A DNA stretch of 64,000 nt from assembly GCA_949987705.1 (NCBI GenBank), contig OX465281.1, forward strand, positions 165,678,516-165,742,515. Direction: 5' to 3'. A program made the position numbers and the translations under genes. Shown here in pieces: positions 34,231-46,969 of this stretch. The notes under the pieces were generated by a model, which had not been told where the DNA came from, ran no database searches, and was given only the letters and a program-made list of their open reading frames with translations. This stretch comes from Thereva unica. Its lineage: Eukaryota; Arthropoda; Insecta; Diptera; Therevidae. How positions within the stretch are numbered: position 1 is the first letter of the stretch; every line of letters starts with the position of its first letter.

Positions 34231-37147
34231 TGTAACGGACGCCCTTGGGGACTTATTCAGGTAGCAAACCAAGCACAAAAGCGTCGGAAAATTAGCCCAA
34301 ACTATTACGAGCTTGTAATTCATCTGTAACTAAGCTCGTGTTTTCGGTCCACTGGCTAGCGTCAAAATATCTGGAAACATTCCGGAACTGACTTATCATT
34401 CCTAGTAACTATCTCCCTAGCTTAATGCAAACGACTTTAAAAGGACTGCAGAATAGCCCCTGCCGCATACGCAATGCAATATTGTAACGGCAATGCTTAC
34501 ATATGCAAGAAATTCTGAATTTCTTTAAAACAAAATGACAGAAAGTGGAAAAACCTAAGCAGTGGAGATTACTTGACGCTGGATTATTTAATTTTATGTG
34601 AATTAACATAAAATTTTTTTTAAAGGCAAAAGTTGAGACCACTAACTATTTTTATTATTTCAAAATGAGTGAATCATTGAAAATTAGGTCCAAACACAAC
34701 AACTATCTCCCACGCATTTCTTGTAAGAGTGAAATTGCAATTGCAGACAAATTGATCGCGTAGCCCCCGGGTAAGCTTACACGAGAAACAAAAATACATG
34801 CAACAGGCGAAAAGGAATAGAAAATGTGGGAGGAAATATTGCCCAAATTCTTGACCATCTTGTATTGGAAGCCGAACGCATCCATGAACTGGAACGGGAT
34901 GAGGAACAAAAAGAAAAAAAAGACAAGTGGAACTAGACGTGGGATGACTTTTCGCGTTTTTTCTCTCTCTGGTTTTGGTTGTTGGCGAAGAAAGTGCGTC
35001 GGCCATGAGACGGCATAAAATCTAAGAAAGTTTGCTTTAAATTTTTTTTGGCTCCAGTGTACAATAAAATACAAAAAAAAGAAAAGGAAAAAGGAATAAA
35101 GGTTAATCCTAAATTGCGAAAGTTAATAGCAAAGGCGGTACCAGAAAAAATTTAAGAACAGGGATCGAGACGAAATAGGTGGATTTTGTTGGCGGCATGT
35201 GGAGAAGAAAAGCGGATTGAACTTGGAGACAGGAGGGACGGTGTTTGAGAGTGATGGCCGAAAAACGGGGCTCAGCGGTGGAGGATACCTCGCAACCAGG
35301 AAGCAATTGGAGATCCGGACCAACCAGGCTATTTTCTTTTAATTAGATTTTAAATCACTAATTTTCATGTTTTGAAGTGCTCAGTGTGTAAATTTTGAAT
35401 CCGAAGTAAAAGGTCAGCATCTGGTCAAACAACGACCCGAGGAGAGGCAAGTAGAGGGCGACCTATGTGAAATGAATTACGCAAGCAGCCGCCAGTATTG
35501 CGCACTTCTAGGGTATGTCTTTTTTTTCTACTATTATCACGAGAATTGACTGAATGTCAGAATAATTGAATGGATATATATTATTGGATATTGCTCTATA
35601 TTGTAGTTTGACTCTAAGTCACAGTAAAATATTATTTGATAGATTAAGTAGGTAACTCAATTGTTTCTAGATACATTTTGATTAAGGAGTGAAAATAGTT
35701 TTCCTGTTTTGATTTGAAGATTATAAAAGCATTCAGTTTGCTCTTGTTTGTTGGCCGAGGCCAGTATGTAAAAGCCATTATAACTGCCGGGATTAAGCGC
35801 GGAAATACAATTTTAAGAAATGCTAAGCGATACACGAGTTAGGAAATTTTAGGATTTTTTTTATTGATCAATAAAAAGACCATCCCCTAAAAGAAATATA
35901 ATTTTTCATATTTATTAACGGAAATTTCGTCTGGGTAGTAAGCACCATTAACCACAGTTATAATTCCTTAGAGTGATAAACACACTCATGTGTTGAACTA
36001 TAGTTATGTTGAATTAAAGAATATTTATAGTAATAAGATTCAAAAAACTGAATAGAGTATGGTAGCCACCATTAGAAAGTAAGAATTTGTTGATGGCTTT
36101 CCATCAGAAGGCCCAGATCTGATGTACTTTTACTTTTCTCCAGTAGGCAGACTGACATTTAATTTTTGTTTGCGTAAGAAATCCGTATTATTAATCCGAA
36201 GGTAGAGAACCTGCCGCACCATTCAGATAATTCCTTGAATATCTAGGTTATAAGTCCCTTTAAGTTTGGTCACACATAATGCAACGTCGTGATTAACATA
36301 CATAATGAACTTAACTTTTTTGATAATAATTTTGATTTTTTTGTAAACATAGATAGACCAAATATCGTTTCCTGTTTAGAAATTGGTTTTATTTGATACA
36401 AACATTAGGAATTAAGTTATAGAATTTGCCCTGGAAGAAATAATCTGTTTAACTAAGAATTCGTTGTGGTTCGGCCTGTTGTAATGAAATCTAATAGTTG
36501 TAAAGGCTTGAACTTTAGGTACCCACGCAGTATCAATAGTCTTGTTAATTATGTATATGCTAGTTAGGCAAATGATTGTAAAGGATTTATCTTAAGGAAT
36601 AAATTTATGAATTAGAGTTTCCTTGCATTATGATAATTTTTTTGACAGAATATTTAGGCTACAGGTTATGAGTACCTAACTAATACTACTGTAAGTATGG
36701 TACCCCGGCGTAAGGATGACCCCCCTTAAGGTGAGTACTACAATCCTGCTCCGACCCCCCAGACTGCCTCCCGTAAGATGGTTTACCATGGCTCCGCAAT
36801 CTAGTTAACGCCGTTTTGTTTGACCTCGGCCCATCAGCCAATCCCTCCAGCTACCGCCTCTCACTCAGTGATTGATCGGCACGCGAAACTCTACTTTATT
36901 AGTAACTGTCGACCTTCGCTGTCTACTACACCATGAACCCCACCCCCCCAACGACGAGCTAGTTCAGTGCAACGCTAGGCGTGCCATGACGGTGTAGAGA
37001 TATGCCTTTTCTTGCGATAGCCATCGGTGGTATGTAGCACTAGCCCCTTCATTCCTTTGGAACCCCTTCTCATAATTTTTTTGTACTTCTGTCACATGTG
37101 AGTTTTCGCCTTTTCGTGCTAAGGCACTCCTACCCTAGACAGTTACA
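34231..37147 (+). repeat. 5' LTR of element 2 (2,917 bp)
   Basis: From TGTAACGG to AGTTACA, matching 44057-46969. Small ORFs on both strands (up to 123 codons at 34703-35074) occur in both LTRs with the same limits but carry no recognised domain, so I do not call them genes. Confidence 0.92.
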
Positions 37148-37152
37148 AAAAT

Positions 37153-37165
37153 TGGCGCCCAACGT
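37153..37165 (+). other. tRNA-Lys primer binding site, element 2
   Basis: TGGCGCCCAACGT five bases after the 5' LTR, complementary to the 3' end of tRNA-Lys with CCA. Confidence 0.85.
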
Positions 37166-38839
37166 TTTTGGCAAGCGAATTGAAATTTTTTTTTCAACGC
37201 TACGAGTAGCTCGGATAGTCTATTAGTCGATAGGCGACACCCTTTCTATTAAGGACTGCAAGTAATGTTTTCAGTTAACTCCCCGCATCCGATGCTTACC
37301 ACTGCAACTATGCTAATTACCCCTAAATTAGCCGAACACTTATTAATCCAAGTAAGTGTCTAAAGGCTGCGAGAGGATCCTGGAGTAGACGCCTTGCATT
37401 TCGATAGTCTCAATCTTAGTTCAAGTCACTCCGGCCGTAAGGCGATGGGTGAAAGTACGTACCGCAGTACTGTAGCCCCAAAATCTCTTTCTTTCCCTTT
37501 CCTATCATCCTCATTCTTCAACAACTTCACTCTTTCAAATTTATTTCCGCGGTAGTCTTCGCTTTTAAATATCCCCTGTCGGACGAGCTCGGAGTCTGGT
37601 TAACAGGCGTATAGCGCCTGACTCTGCGCGAGCTTGCACTGGCAGAGGAAACTACCTTTCTAGAAACTTTCTCTCAACCCATAGTACAGTCGACTGGACC
37701 GTAAGTGTTATACCTGTACCGTCTTGGCTAACAGGCGTACTACCGCCTGACCATGCGACAGGTTCGGCACTGTAGTATCCACCAGTCCCAGCCAAAGAAA
37801 CCCTTCAGTCGTTCCGCCTTCCTGGGTTTCCAGCAGCATCTGCTGACCAGCTGTGGTGTGACGGCAGAAGGGCCCTCAAAACTATTTGCCAACGTAGACT
37901 TCTATCACTTCTTTACTCACTTCAAAATGACCATGGTAGCCATGTAGGGATCAAGGAGGCATCTTGTCAATTTCAGAGGATCCAAGTAGCAAGGTAGACT
38001 TCAATCACTAGCTTGCTCGCCGGATGGGGGTATCCTGCTTCGGGGGCCATACTTATAAACATTTCGTTCACAGTCAAGTATATATTAGTGTGTTATCGAT
38101 ACATATTAGTTTTGGTTGTCACATTCTTTGCCACTTAGTAGATCGATGAAATATTTTAGTGTAGCCTAGATTAAAAACGTTGTGAAATTAGATCAGTAAT
38201 TTGTAGTCTATATTCTAATCAAATACCGTAGGTAAAACTTCATATTTAAGAGTTAGTACTATTAGAGAATGGTATCAACAAGTAACTACCAAATGTTATT
38301 ATAACTATTGGGATATAATGGTTTTAAGAGCGAGCAGTAGTACATGGAATAATTAAGAAAATAGAAATATCACACATTAAGACAATCGAATAGAATAAAT
38401 ACGCGTTAAATCATTTTTAGTTTTAAGACCTAATATAAAGAACTTAAAACGTTAGGACCGAAAACCAAGGAGGTCCTCACTATTATCGTTAATTAAACAC
38501 AAATTGGGGGAAAGTCGAATAAGCCCGAGATTCATTCTTAATTTAACTCAAATTTTTGTTCACGTTTACGGCTATTTTGGTCATTATTTTGCTCATTGTA
38601 TTTAATAACGGGCATTTGAGTATCAGCGTGTCAATTCTTCGCAACACTTCTACCCTTACGTGCCATCTTTTAGTACTGATCCGGATATAGCGTACGTAAA
38701 TTGTCGAAACCTCGATTTGTCCTTCGTCTGAGTTTTCAACGAATAACACCCCCCCCCCCCCTACTAGTCACATTGATTTCGGAGTAGCCAGTAGGACAGC
38801 GTACCTACTGCTTGACAAGATAATAACTAGCCTTACTTT
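37166..38839 (+). other. Long leader of element 2
   Basis: About 1.7 kb between the primer site and gag. It contains a pair of hairpins (next entry), an AT-rich middle and a run of C residues near 38749-38761. No ORF with a recognisable domain. Confidence 0.55.
37604..37749 (+). other. Pair of CAGGCG/CGCCTG hairpins, element 2 leader
   Basis: Hairpin a: CAGGCG 37604-37609, loop TATAG, CGCCTG 37615-37620. Hairpin b: CAGGCG 37732-37737, loop TACTAC, CGCCTG 37744-37749. Both are preceded by TAACAGGCG-type sequence and followed by ACTCTGCG or ACCATGCG. The same stem pair is present in element 1 in the same orientation relative to its LTRs. Confidence 0.62.
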
Positions 38840-40038
38840 ATGCCTACCACGCGCAGAGGGGCAATTACAGCCCCACCCTCTGATGAAGAGGAACCCCGGG
38901 AGGAAGCCCCATCTGGCGCAGAAGCCGAACCGGAGGACGGCTGCAGCGAAACCGACCGTGATACTGTCCTCACCTCGTTGACAGAACAATTAGCCAGCAT
39001 GAAACAAGAATTAAATAGGCTGCAAGACCGATATGAACGGTCGGTGCAGCTTCAGCAGTCAAGGGCAAGCCTAGAGAGGCCTTCTTCGCAGACTCGTCGC
39101 ACCTCTGCTCCCCTTGAATCAGATCATACCGGCCCCTGTCCCCGCTCTTTCAGCGTTGGTGGCCGACCTAACTCACACTACGAGCATTCAGGACTCGTTT
39201 CTAGACGGAAGTCCCCAGTATTGAATTGGAACATCAAATTTTCAGGCCGGCGCCGGAAGAAACGTCAGCCGAGGAATTCCTGTACCGGATCGAGGCCAGA
39301 GCGAGGGACGATGAGGTCCCAAACCTGGAACTGATCCGAAATATAGTTGCACTTTTGTTAGGTCCGGCGGAGGAATGGTACTGGACGCAATTTCGTCGAC
39401 AACAATCCAGTCCTTTGTGGATTGACTTTAAGTTGGGGCTGCTCGATCACTTCGGTGGGCGAGAGACAGACTATCAAATTATTAAAGAGTTGTTAGAGAC
39501 CAAGCAGCTAGGTCAGTCCTATGATGCATACGCCTCCAAAATGCTAGCACTTTCAAACCGCCTGTCGCGTCCAATGCCACTCGCCGAGTTGGTACATATT
39601 GTCATGTCCAACCTTAACGCCACTCTAGGGTCTGCGATAATAGGGTCGACATATGACAATATGCGCCAACTTCACGAAGCGTGCATTCGCGTAGAAAGAT
39701 GGCAACGGGCCAAGAAAGAGGAAGGCCGGCAATCATACAAAGTCACCGAATTGCACGATTTAAATCCACAGCCACCGGTCTCGAATTCTTCAGACCATAA
39801 TTACGATGCACCACCTCCAGTTGTCAGTGAGATGAAAGCAGACCAATTGCCACAGCGGCTAGTCATCTGCTGGAATTGCCGGGTAGAGGGTCACACTTTC
39901 GTAGATTGTCCCTCGCCGGAACGAAAGATCTTTTGTTATCGATGTGGGCGACCAGAAGCCTACACCACAACCTGCCCAACCTGTTCGGGAAACCCGAATT
40001 TGGGTGTGAGGCCCCGTCGGGGTCCGCGCCCGACATAG
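38840..40038 (+). pseudogene. gag: gag of element 2 (one frameshift)
   Basis: Frame 1 (38840-about 39240) encodes an acidic N-terminus followed by a coiled-coil-like segment (LTEQLASMKQELNRLQDRYE). The capsid part continues in another frame from about 39245: EEFLYRIEARARDDE, then LLLGPAEEWYWTQF and DHFGGRETDYQI, the Ty3-type capsid pattern. Near the C-terminus are CWNCRVEGHTFVDC (intact CCHC zinc knuckle) and CYRCGRPEAYTTTC (second knuckle with the His position replaced). The required frame change between 39235 and 39250 has no slippery site and looks like a one-base lesion. Gag would form the particle and bind genomic RNA. Confidence 0.8.
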
Positions 40039-43000
40039 TCCCTGACAAACCCCTCAAAATACCGGACGATCGAATTAATTTACCAAACATTCCTACTAGC
40101 TCCGACCCGGCAATAATGGAACCATTACCGGTTTTCCTTTCTCCAGAGGCTAGGGCCTCCTTTATGCAACGATGGGCCAAGTATCACAAGGTTCGAAAGC
40201 GAATCTTCGGGGAAAGTGAAGAGACGCAGCCAGCTGTTAATGCCCCACGCGTTCGCCAGAGGGCCATCGAAAAACAACAACTGATCAAGAGAGTTGTTTC
40301 AACCATATTGACCGACGTCGTTGATGAGCGACCATTTGCTAACATCCAAATTCTGGGCGAAAGTATAACCGGCCTATTGGACAGTGGGGCAAGCATTAGC
40401 TGCCTGGGAAGAGGAGCAGAGTCGCTTCTCCAGGAGCACCCAGAGGCACAGCTATACCGCTTGCATACCTCCGTCCAGATTGCCGACGGTACTTCTAAAC
40501 AGATATTGGGCTATATCACAGTCCCTGTGACTTACGGGTCTCGAACATTACCGTTGACTATATTCATAATCCCCAGCCTATCACAACGACTATATCTCGG
40601 AGTAGACTTTTGGAAGGCCTTTAATTTGGCCCCACATATTATTGGCGAATTACAACTAGGCCCTCAACCCGATCCAAACTGCCATCACCTTGTGGGAGCC
40701 CAGCAGGCACGATTGAACCAGGCCAAAGCACGGTTCCCGTCTTTTGACTCCTGTGGCCTCGGCAAAACGCACCTAGAACAGCATGTTATTGATACTGGCG
40801 AGGCGGTGCCCGTGAAGCAGAGACACTATCCGGTCTCTCCTGCCATCCAGACCCTCATGTATGAGGAGGTCGATCGCATGCTGAGTTTGGGTGTGATTGA
40901 AGAGAGCAACAGTCCGTGGAACTCTCCTGTGGTCCTGGTTTGAAAGCCCGGCAAAGTACGGCTCTGCCTGGACTCCCGCAGGGTGAATGCAGTTACGGTG
41001 AAGGACGCTTACCCCCTGCCCCATATTGATGGTCTACTAGGAAGATTACAGGATACGAAATACATCTCCGCTATCGATCTAAAGGATGCCTTTTGGCAAA
41101 TTCCCTTAGAGGAAAAATCCAGAGAAAAGACGGCTTTCACCGTCCCTGGACGACCATTGTATCAGTACACCGTAATGCCTTTTGGCCTCTGCAACGCTCC
41201 CCAGCCTATGTGCCGACTGATGGACAAAGTAATACCGGGTGCAGTCCGCGAAAACGTGTTCGTCTACTTAGACGACTTACTGGTAGTATCCCCAGATTTT
41301 GAGACCCATGTCCGACTGCTGGAACGAGTCGCTGACTGCCTCTGCCTTGCCGGCTTAACAGTGAATCTGGCCAAGAGTCGATTTTGTGTAAGGGAGGTGA
41401 AGTACCTGGGATTTATTATCGGTGATGGATCACTGAAAACCGACCCCGACAAGGTGGCAGCCATCAGAGATTTCCCAACTCCCAAGTCAACCAAGCAGGT
41501 TAGGCGATTCTTGGGCATGACGGGATGGTATAGGCGCTTCATAGGCAACTATGCGAGTATCGCCTCTCCCATCACGGACTGTCTGAAAAGCGAAAAATTT
41601 GCTTGGACTGGAGGCCCAAAAAGCTTTCATGGAGTTGAAGAAATTGATGATGTCCGCTCCCTTGTTCGCCACTCCAGACTTCAATCGCCCCTTCTTCATA
41701 CAATGTGATGCCAGCAAGACGGGAGTTGGCAGCGTCTTATTCCAGAAGTATGGCGATGATGAGCACCCCATCGCATATTTTTCCAAAAAGCTCAATAGCG
41801 CACAACGCAACTATTCCATCACAGAGCTAGAGTGTTACGCGGCAGTTTTAAGCGTTAAAAAGTTCAGGGCATACATAGAAGGCCACACCTTTACAATCAT
41901 AACCGATCATGCCAGCCTGAAGTGGCTCATGGGCCAGACCGACCTAAGCGGCCGATTGGCTCGCTGGAGTTTAAAGCTCCAGGGTTTCCAATTTTCCATA
42001 GAGCACCGCAAGGGTAGCCAGAACGTGGTGCCGGATGCCCTGTCACGTGTCAACGGTGTGGACGATTTGTCTTTCAGTCGGGACGTGGACCTTACGTCTC
42101 CCGCCTTTAGATCTGAGGACTACCAGCGTCTCGCTGACCAAATCAACGAGAAGGCTGACCAGTTACCGGAACTCCAGGTGTCAGACGGGTATGTGTTCCA
42201 CCGTTCAGCACCGCGCACTGGTGACCCTATAGCTGATGACCTGTGTTGGAAATTGTGGATCCCTGGGGAACTCACTGCTCCTTTAGTCGAGTCCGCACAT
42301 GCGCCACCCCAGGCTGCCCATGGTGGTATTGGTAAGACTTTGCATCGGCTTAGAGAGAAATATTATTGGCCGGGCATGTCTACTCAGGTCCGACGATATA
42401 TCGCGCAGTGCGATGTCTGCAAGGAATCAAAGGCTCCGAACACTTCTCTACGGCCGCCGATGGGCAAAGCCATGGACGTACACCGACCTTTTCAATTTTT
42501 ATATGTCGATTTTATGGGTCCATATCCACGTACTAAAAAGGGACACACAGCTGTATTTGTGGTATTAGACGCGCTTACGAAATTCACCTTTCTCCAACCA
42601 GTATCTGCCGAAACATCTAGTGCCGCAGTCAGATTTCTGGAACACCGAGTCTTTCATACCTTCGGAGTCCCGGAGGTAATTCTTTTCGACAATGGACGGC
42701 ATTTTACTTCGAGAGAGTTTGGAAAGCTAATGACGGACTACGGCGTTAAACATCAGCGTACTGCTGTGTATTCTCCCCACCCCAACGCCTCTGAGCGGGT
42801 TAACCGGTCTGTACTAGCTGCTATTCGCGCCTACCTGGGCGAAGACCACCGAGATTGGGACAAACACCTGACTGCCATCGAATGTGCCCTCCGTAGTGCT
42901 TACCACGAGTCTATCGGCATGTCCCCTTACCAAGCCCTTTTCGGATGCCCAATGATACTGCACGGGTCAGCTTATCCAATCCTAAGAAGGTTAGGAGCCG

Positions 43001-43326
43001 TACGCGAAGGAGATGTATCAGTGCTACCGGCGGTGGACCGATGGCAGGCATTACGGGAGCGAGTAGAACGCCACCTCGCTGCTGCCCACACGAGGCACGA
43101 GAAGAAGTATAACCTACGTTGTAGGGTCGTAAGTTTCTCGCCCGGGCAAGTCGTATTCCGCAGGACGTTCCCAACTAGTAATAAGGCCGAACGATTTAAT
43201 GCCAAATTGACCAACAAGTTCGTTAAAGCTCGTGTGAGGAAGAAACTGGGAATCAGCAGGTATGAATTAGTAGATATGCACGATAAGCCCATAGGCATCT
43301 ATCACGCCAAGGACATAAAGGCATGA
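39876..43326 (+). pseudogene. pol: pol of element 2: protease, RT, RNase H, integrase (stop codon plus frameshift)
   Basis: Overlaps gag by 163 bp in the -1 frame, as expected for frameshift expression. The protease has LLDSGASISCL (active-site Asp codon at 40380) and a second conserved block near LYLGVDFW. Reverse transcriptase: SPWNSPVVLV, then an in-frame TGA at 40941-40943, then KPGKVRLCLD, AIDLKDAFWQIPL, FGLCNAP and YLDD (about 41265-41276). A frameshift at about 41605-41640 moves into the frame of RNase H (QCDASKTGVGSVLF, SITELECYAAV, TDHASLKWLM, PDALSR). Integrase has an HHCC zinc site (HGGIGKTLHRL and CDVCKES) and the D, D, E core (YVDFMGPY, LFDNGRHF, NASERVN). It ends TGA at 43324-43326. 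TGA for an expected CGA fits a C-to-T change. Not functional as it stands. Confidence 0.9.
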
Positions 43327-44056
43327 CGGGTCATCAAGTAGATGTAGGCCGCCTCAATACTTGGGGACAGAGTCTCCTCATCCATATTCATCAGGGTTGT
43401 CATACCAAACGGTTCCTAAAGAGTCGTACCACAGCAGTCCCAAACTCTATCTCCGAATCGGGTGGACTACATTTTGATTCGAAGGCACTCCCCTGAGTTC
43501 CCCTACCTTCATCAAGCAGCTACCTTAGCCAAATTCTTTTTTTCAAAAACTAAAATTCAGTAGGACCTAACTAGCTAAGAAAGATCAGCATAGCCCCCCG
43601 GTGCAGTTGCTCAAGGCAAGAACGAATTTGTCCTTTTACAGAGACTTCATGAAGATGCCCGGCTAGCTCAGTCAATAGAGCATGAGCCTCTTAATCTCAG
43701 GTTCGTGGGACGAGGCACACGTTTGGTTGGCCACAACTTATTTCATATTCTCTTTTCATATATATTTAAATTAACTTTTTATGACCATTCTTTCCCCGAA
43801 CCCATCTTAGACATATTAAACCAGTTTTTCCAATAGTGGTCTACGATATAAACAATTATTTTAAATTAAATTAATTTTGTGCGAGCATAGGATCCTTATA
43901 TACATTTTTGTCAGTCTTATACCAATTCACTTATTGCTGTAGGGTACTAGTCTCACCCTTCCAGCGATAAGCATTAAACGGCCGTACAAAGACTCGAGGC
44001 CTCCGTTTGTCTTTTTCGCGCTCCCTCTCTCCTGACGACTTCAAGGTGGCGCGTGT
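43327..44056 (+). other. 3' untranslated region of element 2
   Basis: 730 bp between pol and the 3' LTR with no ORF over 75 codons on the sense strand. It holds the tRNA-Lys-like sequence. The bases before the LTR (CAAGGTGGCGCG) form only a weak polypurine tract. Confidence 0.6.
43657..43733 (+). other. tRNA-Lys(CTT)-like sequence with CCA, in 3' UTR of element 2
   Basis: Starts GCCCGGCTAGCTCAGTC and continues ATAGAGC (closing the D arm). The anticodon arm is TGAGC/TCTCA with loop CTCTTAA (anticodon CTT), followed by a damaged T arm and TTGGTTGGCCA. The acceptor and T stems are mismatched, so it is not a working tRNA gene. It is sense to the element, 324 bp before the 3' LTR, in an element whose primer site is complementary to tRNA-Lys. 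Element 1 has the same arrangement. Confidence 0.75.
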
Positions 44057-46969
44057 TGTAACGGACGCCCTTGGGGACTTATTCAGGTAGCAAACCAAGC
44101 ACAAAAGCGTCGGAAAATTAGCCCAAACTATTACGAGCTTGTAATTCATCTGTAACTAAGCTCGCGTTTTCGGTCCACTGGCTAGCGTCAAAATATCTGG
44201 AAACATTCCGGAACTGACTTATCATTCCTAGTAACTATCTCCCTAGCTTAATGTAAACGACTTTAAAAGGACTGCAGAATAGCCCCTGACGCATACGCAA
44301 TGCAATATTGTAACGGCAATGCTTACATATGCAAGAAATTCTGAATTTCTTTAAAACAAAATGACAGAAAGTGGAAAAACCTAAGCAGTGGAGATAACTT
44401 GACGCTGGATTATTTAATTTTATGTGAATTAACATAAAATTTTTTTTAAAGGCAAAAATTGAGACCACTAACTATTTTTATTATTTCAAAATGAGTGAAT
44501 CATTGAAAATTAGGTCCAAACACAACAACTATCTCCCACGCATTTCTTGTAAGAGTGAAATTGCAATTGCAGACAAATTGATCGCGTAGCCCCCGGGTAA
44601 GCTTACACGAGAAACAAAAATACATGCAACAGGCGAAAAGGAATAGAAAATGTGGGAGGAAATATTGCCCAAATTCTTGACCATCTTGTATTGGAAGCCG
44701 AACGCATCCATGAACTGGAACGGGATGAGGAACAAAAAGAAAAAAAAGACAAGTGGAACTAGACGTGGGATGACTTTTCGCGTTTTTTCTCTCTCTGGTT
44801 TTGGTTGTTGGCGAAGAAAGTGCGTCGGCCATGTGACGGCATAAAATCTAAGAAAGTTTGCTTTAAATTTTTTTTGGCTCCAGTGTACAATAAAATACAA
44901 AAAAAAGAAAAGGAATAAAGGTTAATCCTAAATTGCGAAAGTTAATAGCAAAGGCGGTACCAGAAAAAATTTAAGAACAGGGATCGAGACGAAATAGGTG
45001 GATTTTGTTGGCGGCATGTGGAGAAGAAAAGCGGATTGAACTTGGAGACAGGAGGGACGGTGTGTGAGAGTGATGGCCGAAAAACGGGGCTCAGCGGTGG
45101 AGGATACCTCGCAACCAGGAAGCAATTGGAGATCCGGACCAACCAGGCTATTTTCTTTTAATTAGATTTTAAATCACTAATTTTCATGTTTTGAAGTGCT
45201 CAGTGTGTAAATTTTGAATCCGAAGTAAAAGGTCAGCATCTGGTCAAACAACGACCCGAGGAGAGGCAAGTAGAGGGCGACCTATGTGAAATGAATTACG
45301 CAAGCAGCCGCCAGTATTGCGCACTTCTAGGGTATGTCTTTTTTTTCTACTATTATCACGAGAATTGACTGAATGTCAGAATAATTGAATGGATATATAT
45401 TATTGGATATTGCTCTATATTGTAGTTTGACTCTAAGTCACAGTAAAATATTATTTGATAGATTAAGTAGGTAACTCAATTGTTTCTAGATACATTTTGA
45501 TTAAGGAGTGAAAATAGTTTTCCTGTTTTGATTTGAAGATTATAAAAGCATTCAGTTTGCTCTTCTTTGTTGGCCGAGGCCAGTATGTAAAAGCCATTAT
45601 AACTGCCGGGATTAAGCGCGGAAATACAATTTTAAGAAATGCTAAGCGATACACGAGTTAGGAAATTTTAGGATTGTTTTTATTGATCAATAAAAAGGCC
45701 ATCCCCTAAAAGAAATATAATTTTTCATATTTATTAACGGAAATTTCGTCTGGGTAGTAAGCACCATTAACCACAGTTATAATTCCTTAGAGTGATAAAC
45801 ACACTCATGTGTTGAACTATAGTTATGTTGAATTAAAGAATATTTATAGTAATAAGATTCAAAAAACTGAATAGAGTATGGTAGCCACCATTAGAAAGTA
45901 AGAATTTGTTGATGGCTTTCCATCAGAAGGCCCAGATCTGATGTACTTTTACTTTTCTCCAGTAGGCAGACTGACATTTAATTTTTGTTTGCGTAAGAAA
46001 TCCGTATTATTAATCCGAAGGTAGAGAACCTGCCGCACCATTCAGATAATTCCTTGAATATCTAGGTTACAAGTCCCTTTAAGTTTGGTCACACATAATG
46101 CAACGTCGTGATTAACATACATAATGAACTTAACTTTTTTGATAATAATTTTGATTTTTTTGTAAACATAGATAGACCAAATATCGTTTCCTGTTTAGAA
46201 ATTGGTTTTATTTGATACAAACATTAGGAATTAAGTTATAGAATTTTCCCTGGAAGAAATAATCTGTTTAATTAAGAATTCGTTGTGGTTCGGCCTGTTG
46301 TAATGAAATCTAATAGTTGTAAAGGCTTGAACTTTAGGTACCCACGCAGTATCAATAGTCTTGTTAATTATGTATATGCTAGTTAGGCAAATGATTGTAA
46401 AGGATTTATCTTAAGGAATAAATTTATGAATTAGAGTTTCCTTGCATTATGATAATTTTTTTGACAGAATATTTAGGCTACAGGTTATGAGTAACTAAAA
46501 CTACTGTAAGTATGGTACCCCGGCGCGGCGTAAGGATGACCCCCCCTTAAGGTGAGTACTACAATCCTGCTCCGACCCCCCAGACTGCCTCCCGTAAGAT
46601 GGTTTACCATGGCTCCGCAATCTAGTTAACGCCGTTTTGTTTGACCTCGGCCCATCAGCCAATCCCTCCAGCTACCGCCCCTCACTCAGTGATTGATCGG
46701 CACGCGAAACTCTACTTTATTAGTAACTGTCGACCTTCGCTGTCTACTACACCACGAACCCCCCCCCCCCCCAACGACGAGCTAGTTCAGTGCAACGCTA
46801 GGCGTGCCATGACGGTGTAGAGATATGCCTTTTCTTGCGATAGCCATCGGTGGTATGTAGCACTAGCCCCTTCATTCCTTTGGAACCCCTTCTCATAATT
46901 TTTTGTACTTCTGTCACATGTGAGTTTTCGCCTTTTCGTGCTAAGGCACTCCTACCCCAGCCAGTTACA
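44057..46969 (+). repeat. 3' LTR of element 2 (2,913 bp)
   Basis: TGTAACGG to AGTTACA. Compared with the 5' LTR it has, among others, a 7-bp deletion in an A/G-rich run near 44907, a GCGGC duplication near 46525 and a longer C run near 46757. Confidence 0.92.

Larger units (their letters stand above)
34231..46969 (+). mobile_element. Ty3/gypsy LTR retrotransposon, element 2 (Osvaldo/Ulysses-like), full length but defective
   Basis: Inserted in a satellite-2 monomer with target duplication ATAC (34227-34230 and 46970-46973); the restored site reads as a normal monomer. LTRs of 2,917 and 2,913 bp begin TGTAACGG and end AGTTACA. They differ by about twenty substitutions and a few indels by eye, so the insertion is recent. 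The interior has a tRNA-Lys primer site, a long leader with two hairpins, gag, pol in the order protease, reverse transcriptase, RNase H, integrase, and a 730-bp 3' region with a tRNA-Lys-like sequence. No envelope ORF. Long LTRs with a tRNA-Lys primer recall Ulysses, Osvaldo and woot; clade assignment needs a tree. Confidence 0.9.

Noticed and set aside
34703..35074. 123-aa and other ORFs in both LTRs of element 2
   Set aside because: Present in both LTRs only because the LTRs are recent duplicates; no recognisable domain or codon signal.
40941..40943. Programmed stop-codon readthrough in pol
   Set aside because: The TGA lies inside the reverse transcriptase rather than at a gag-pol border, has no evident downstream signal, and fits a C-to-T change of a CGA codon.
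43657..43733. Functional tRNA-Lys gene
   Set aside because: T arm and acceptor stem are mismatched, CCA is encoded, and it sits inside a retrotransposon. Kept as tRNA-like sequence instead.
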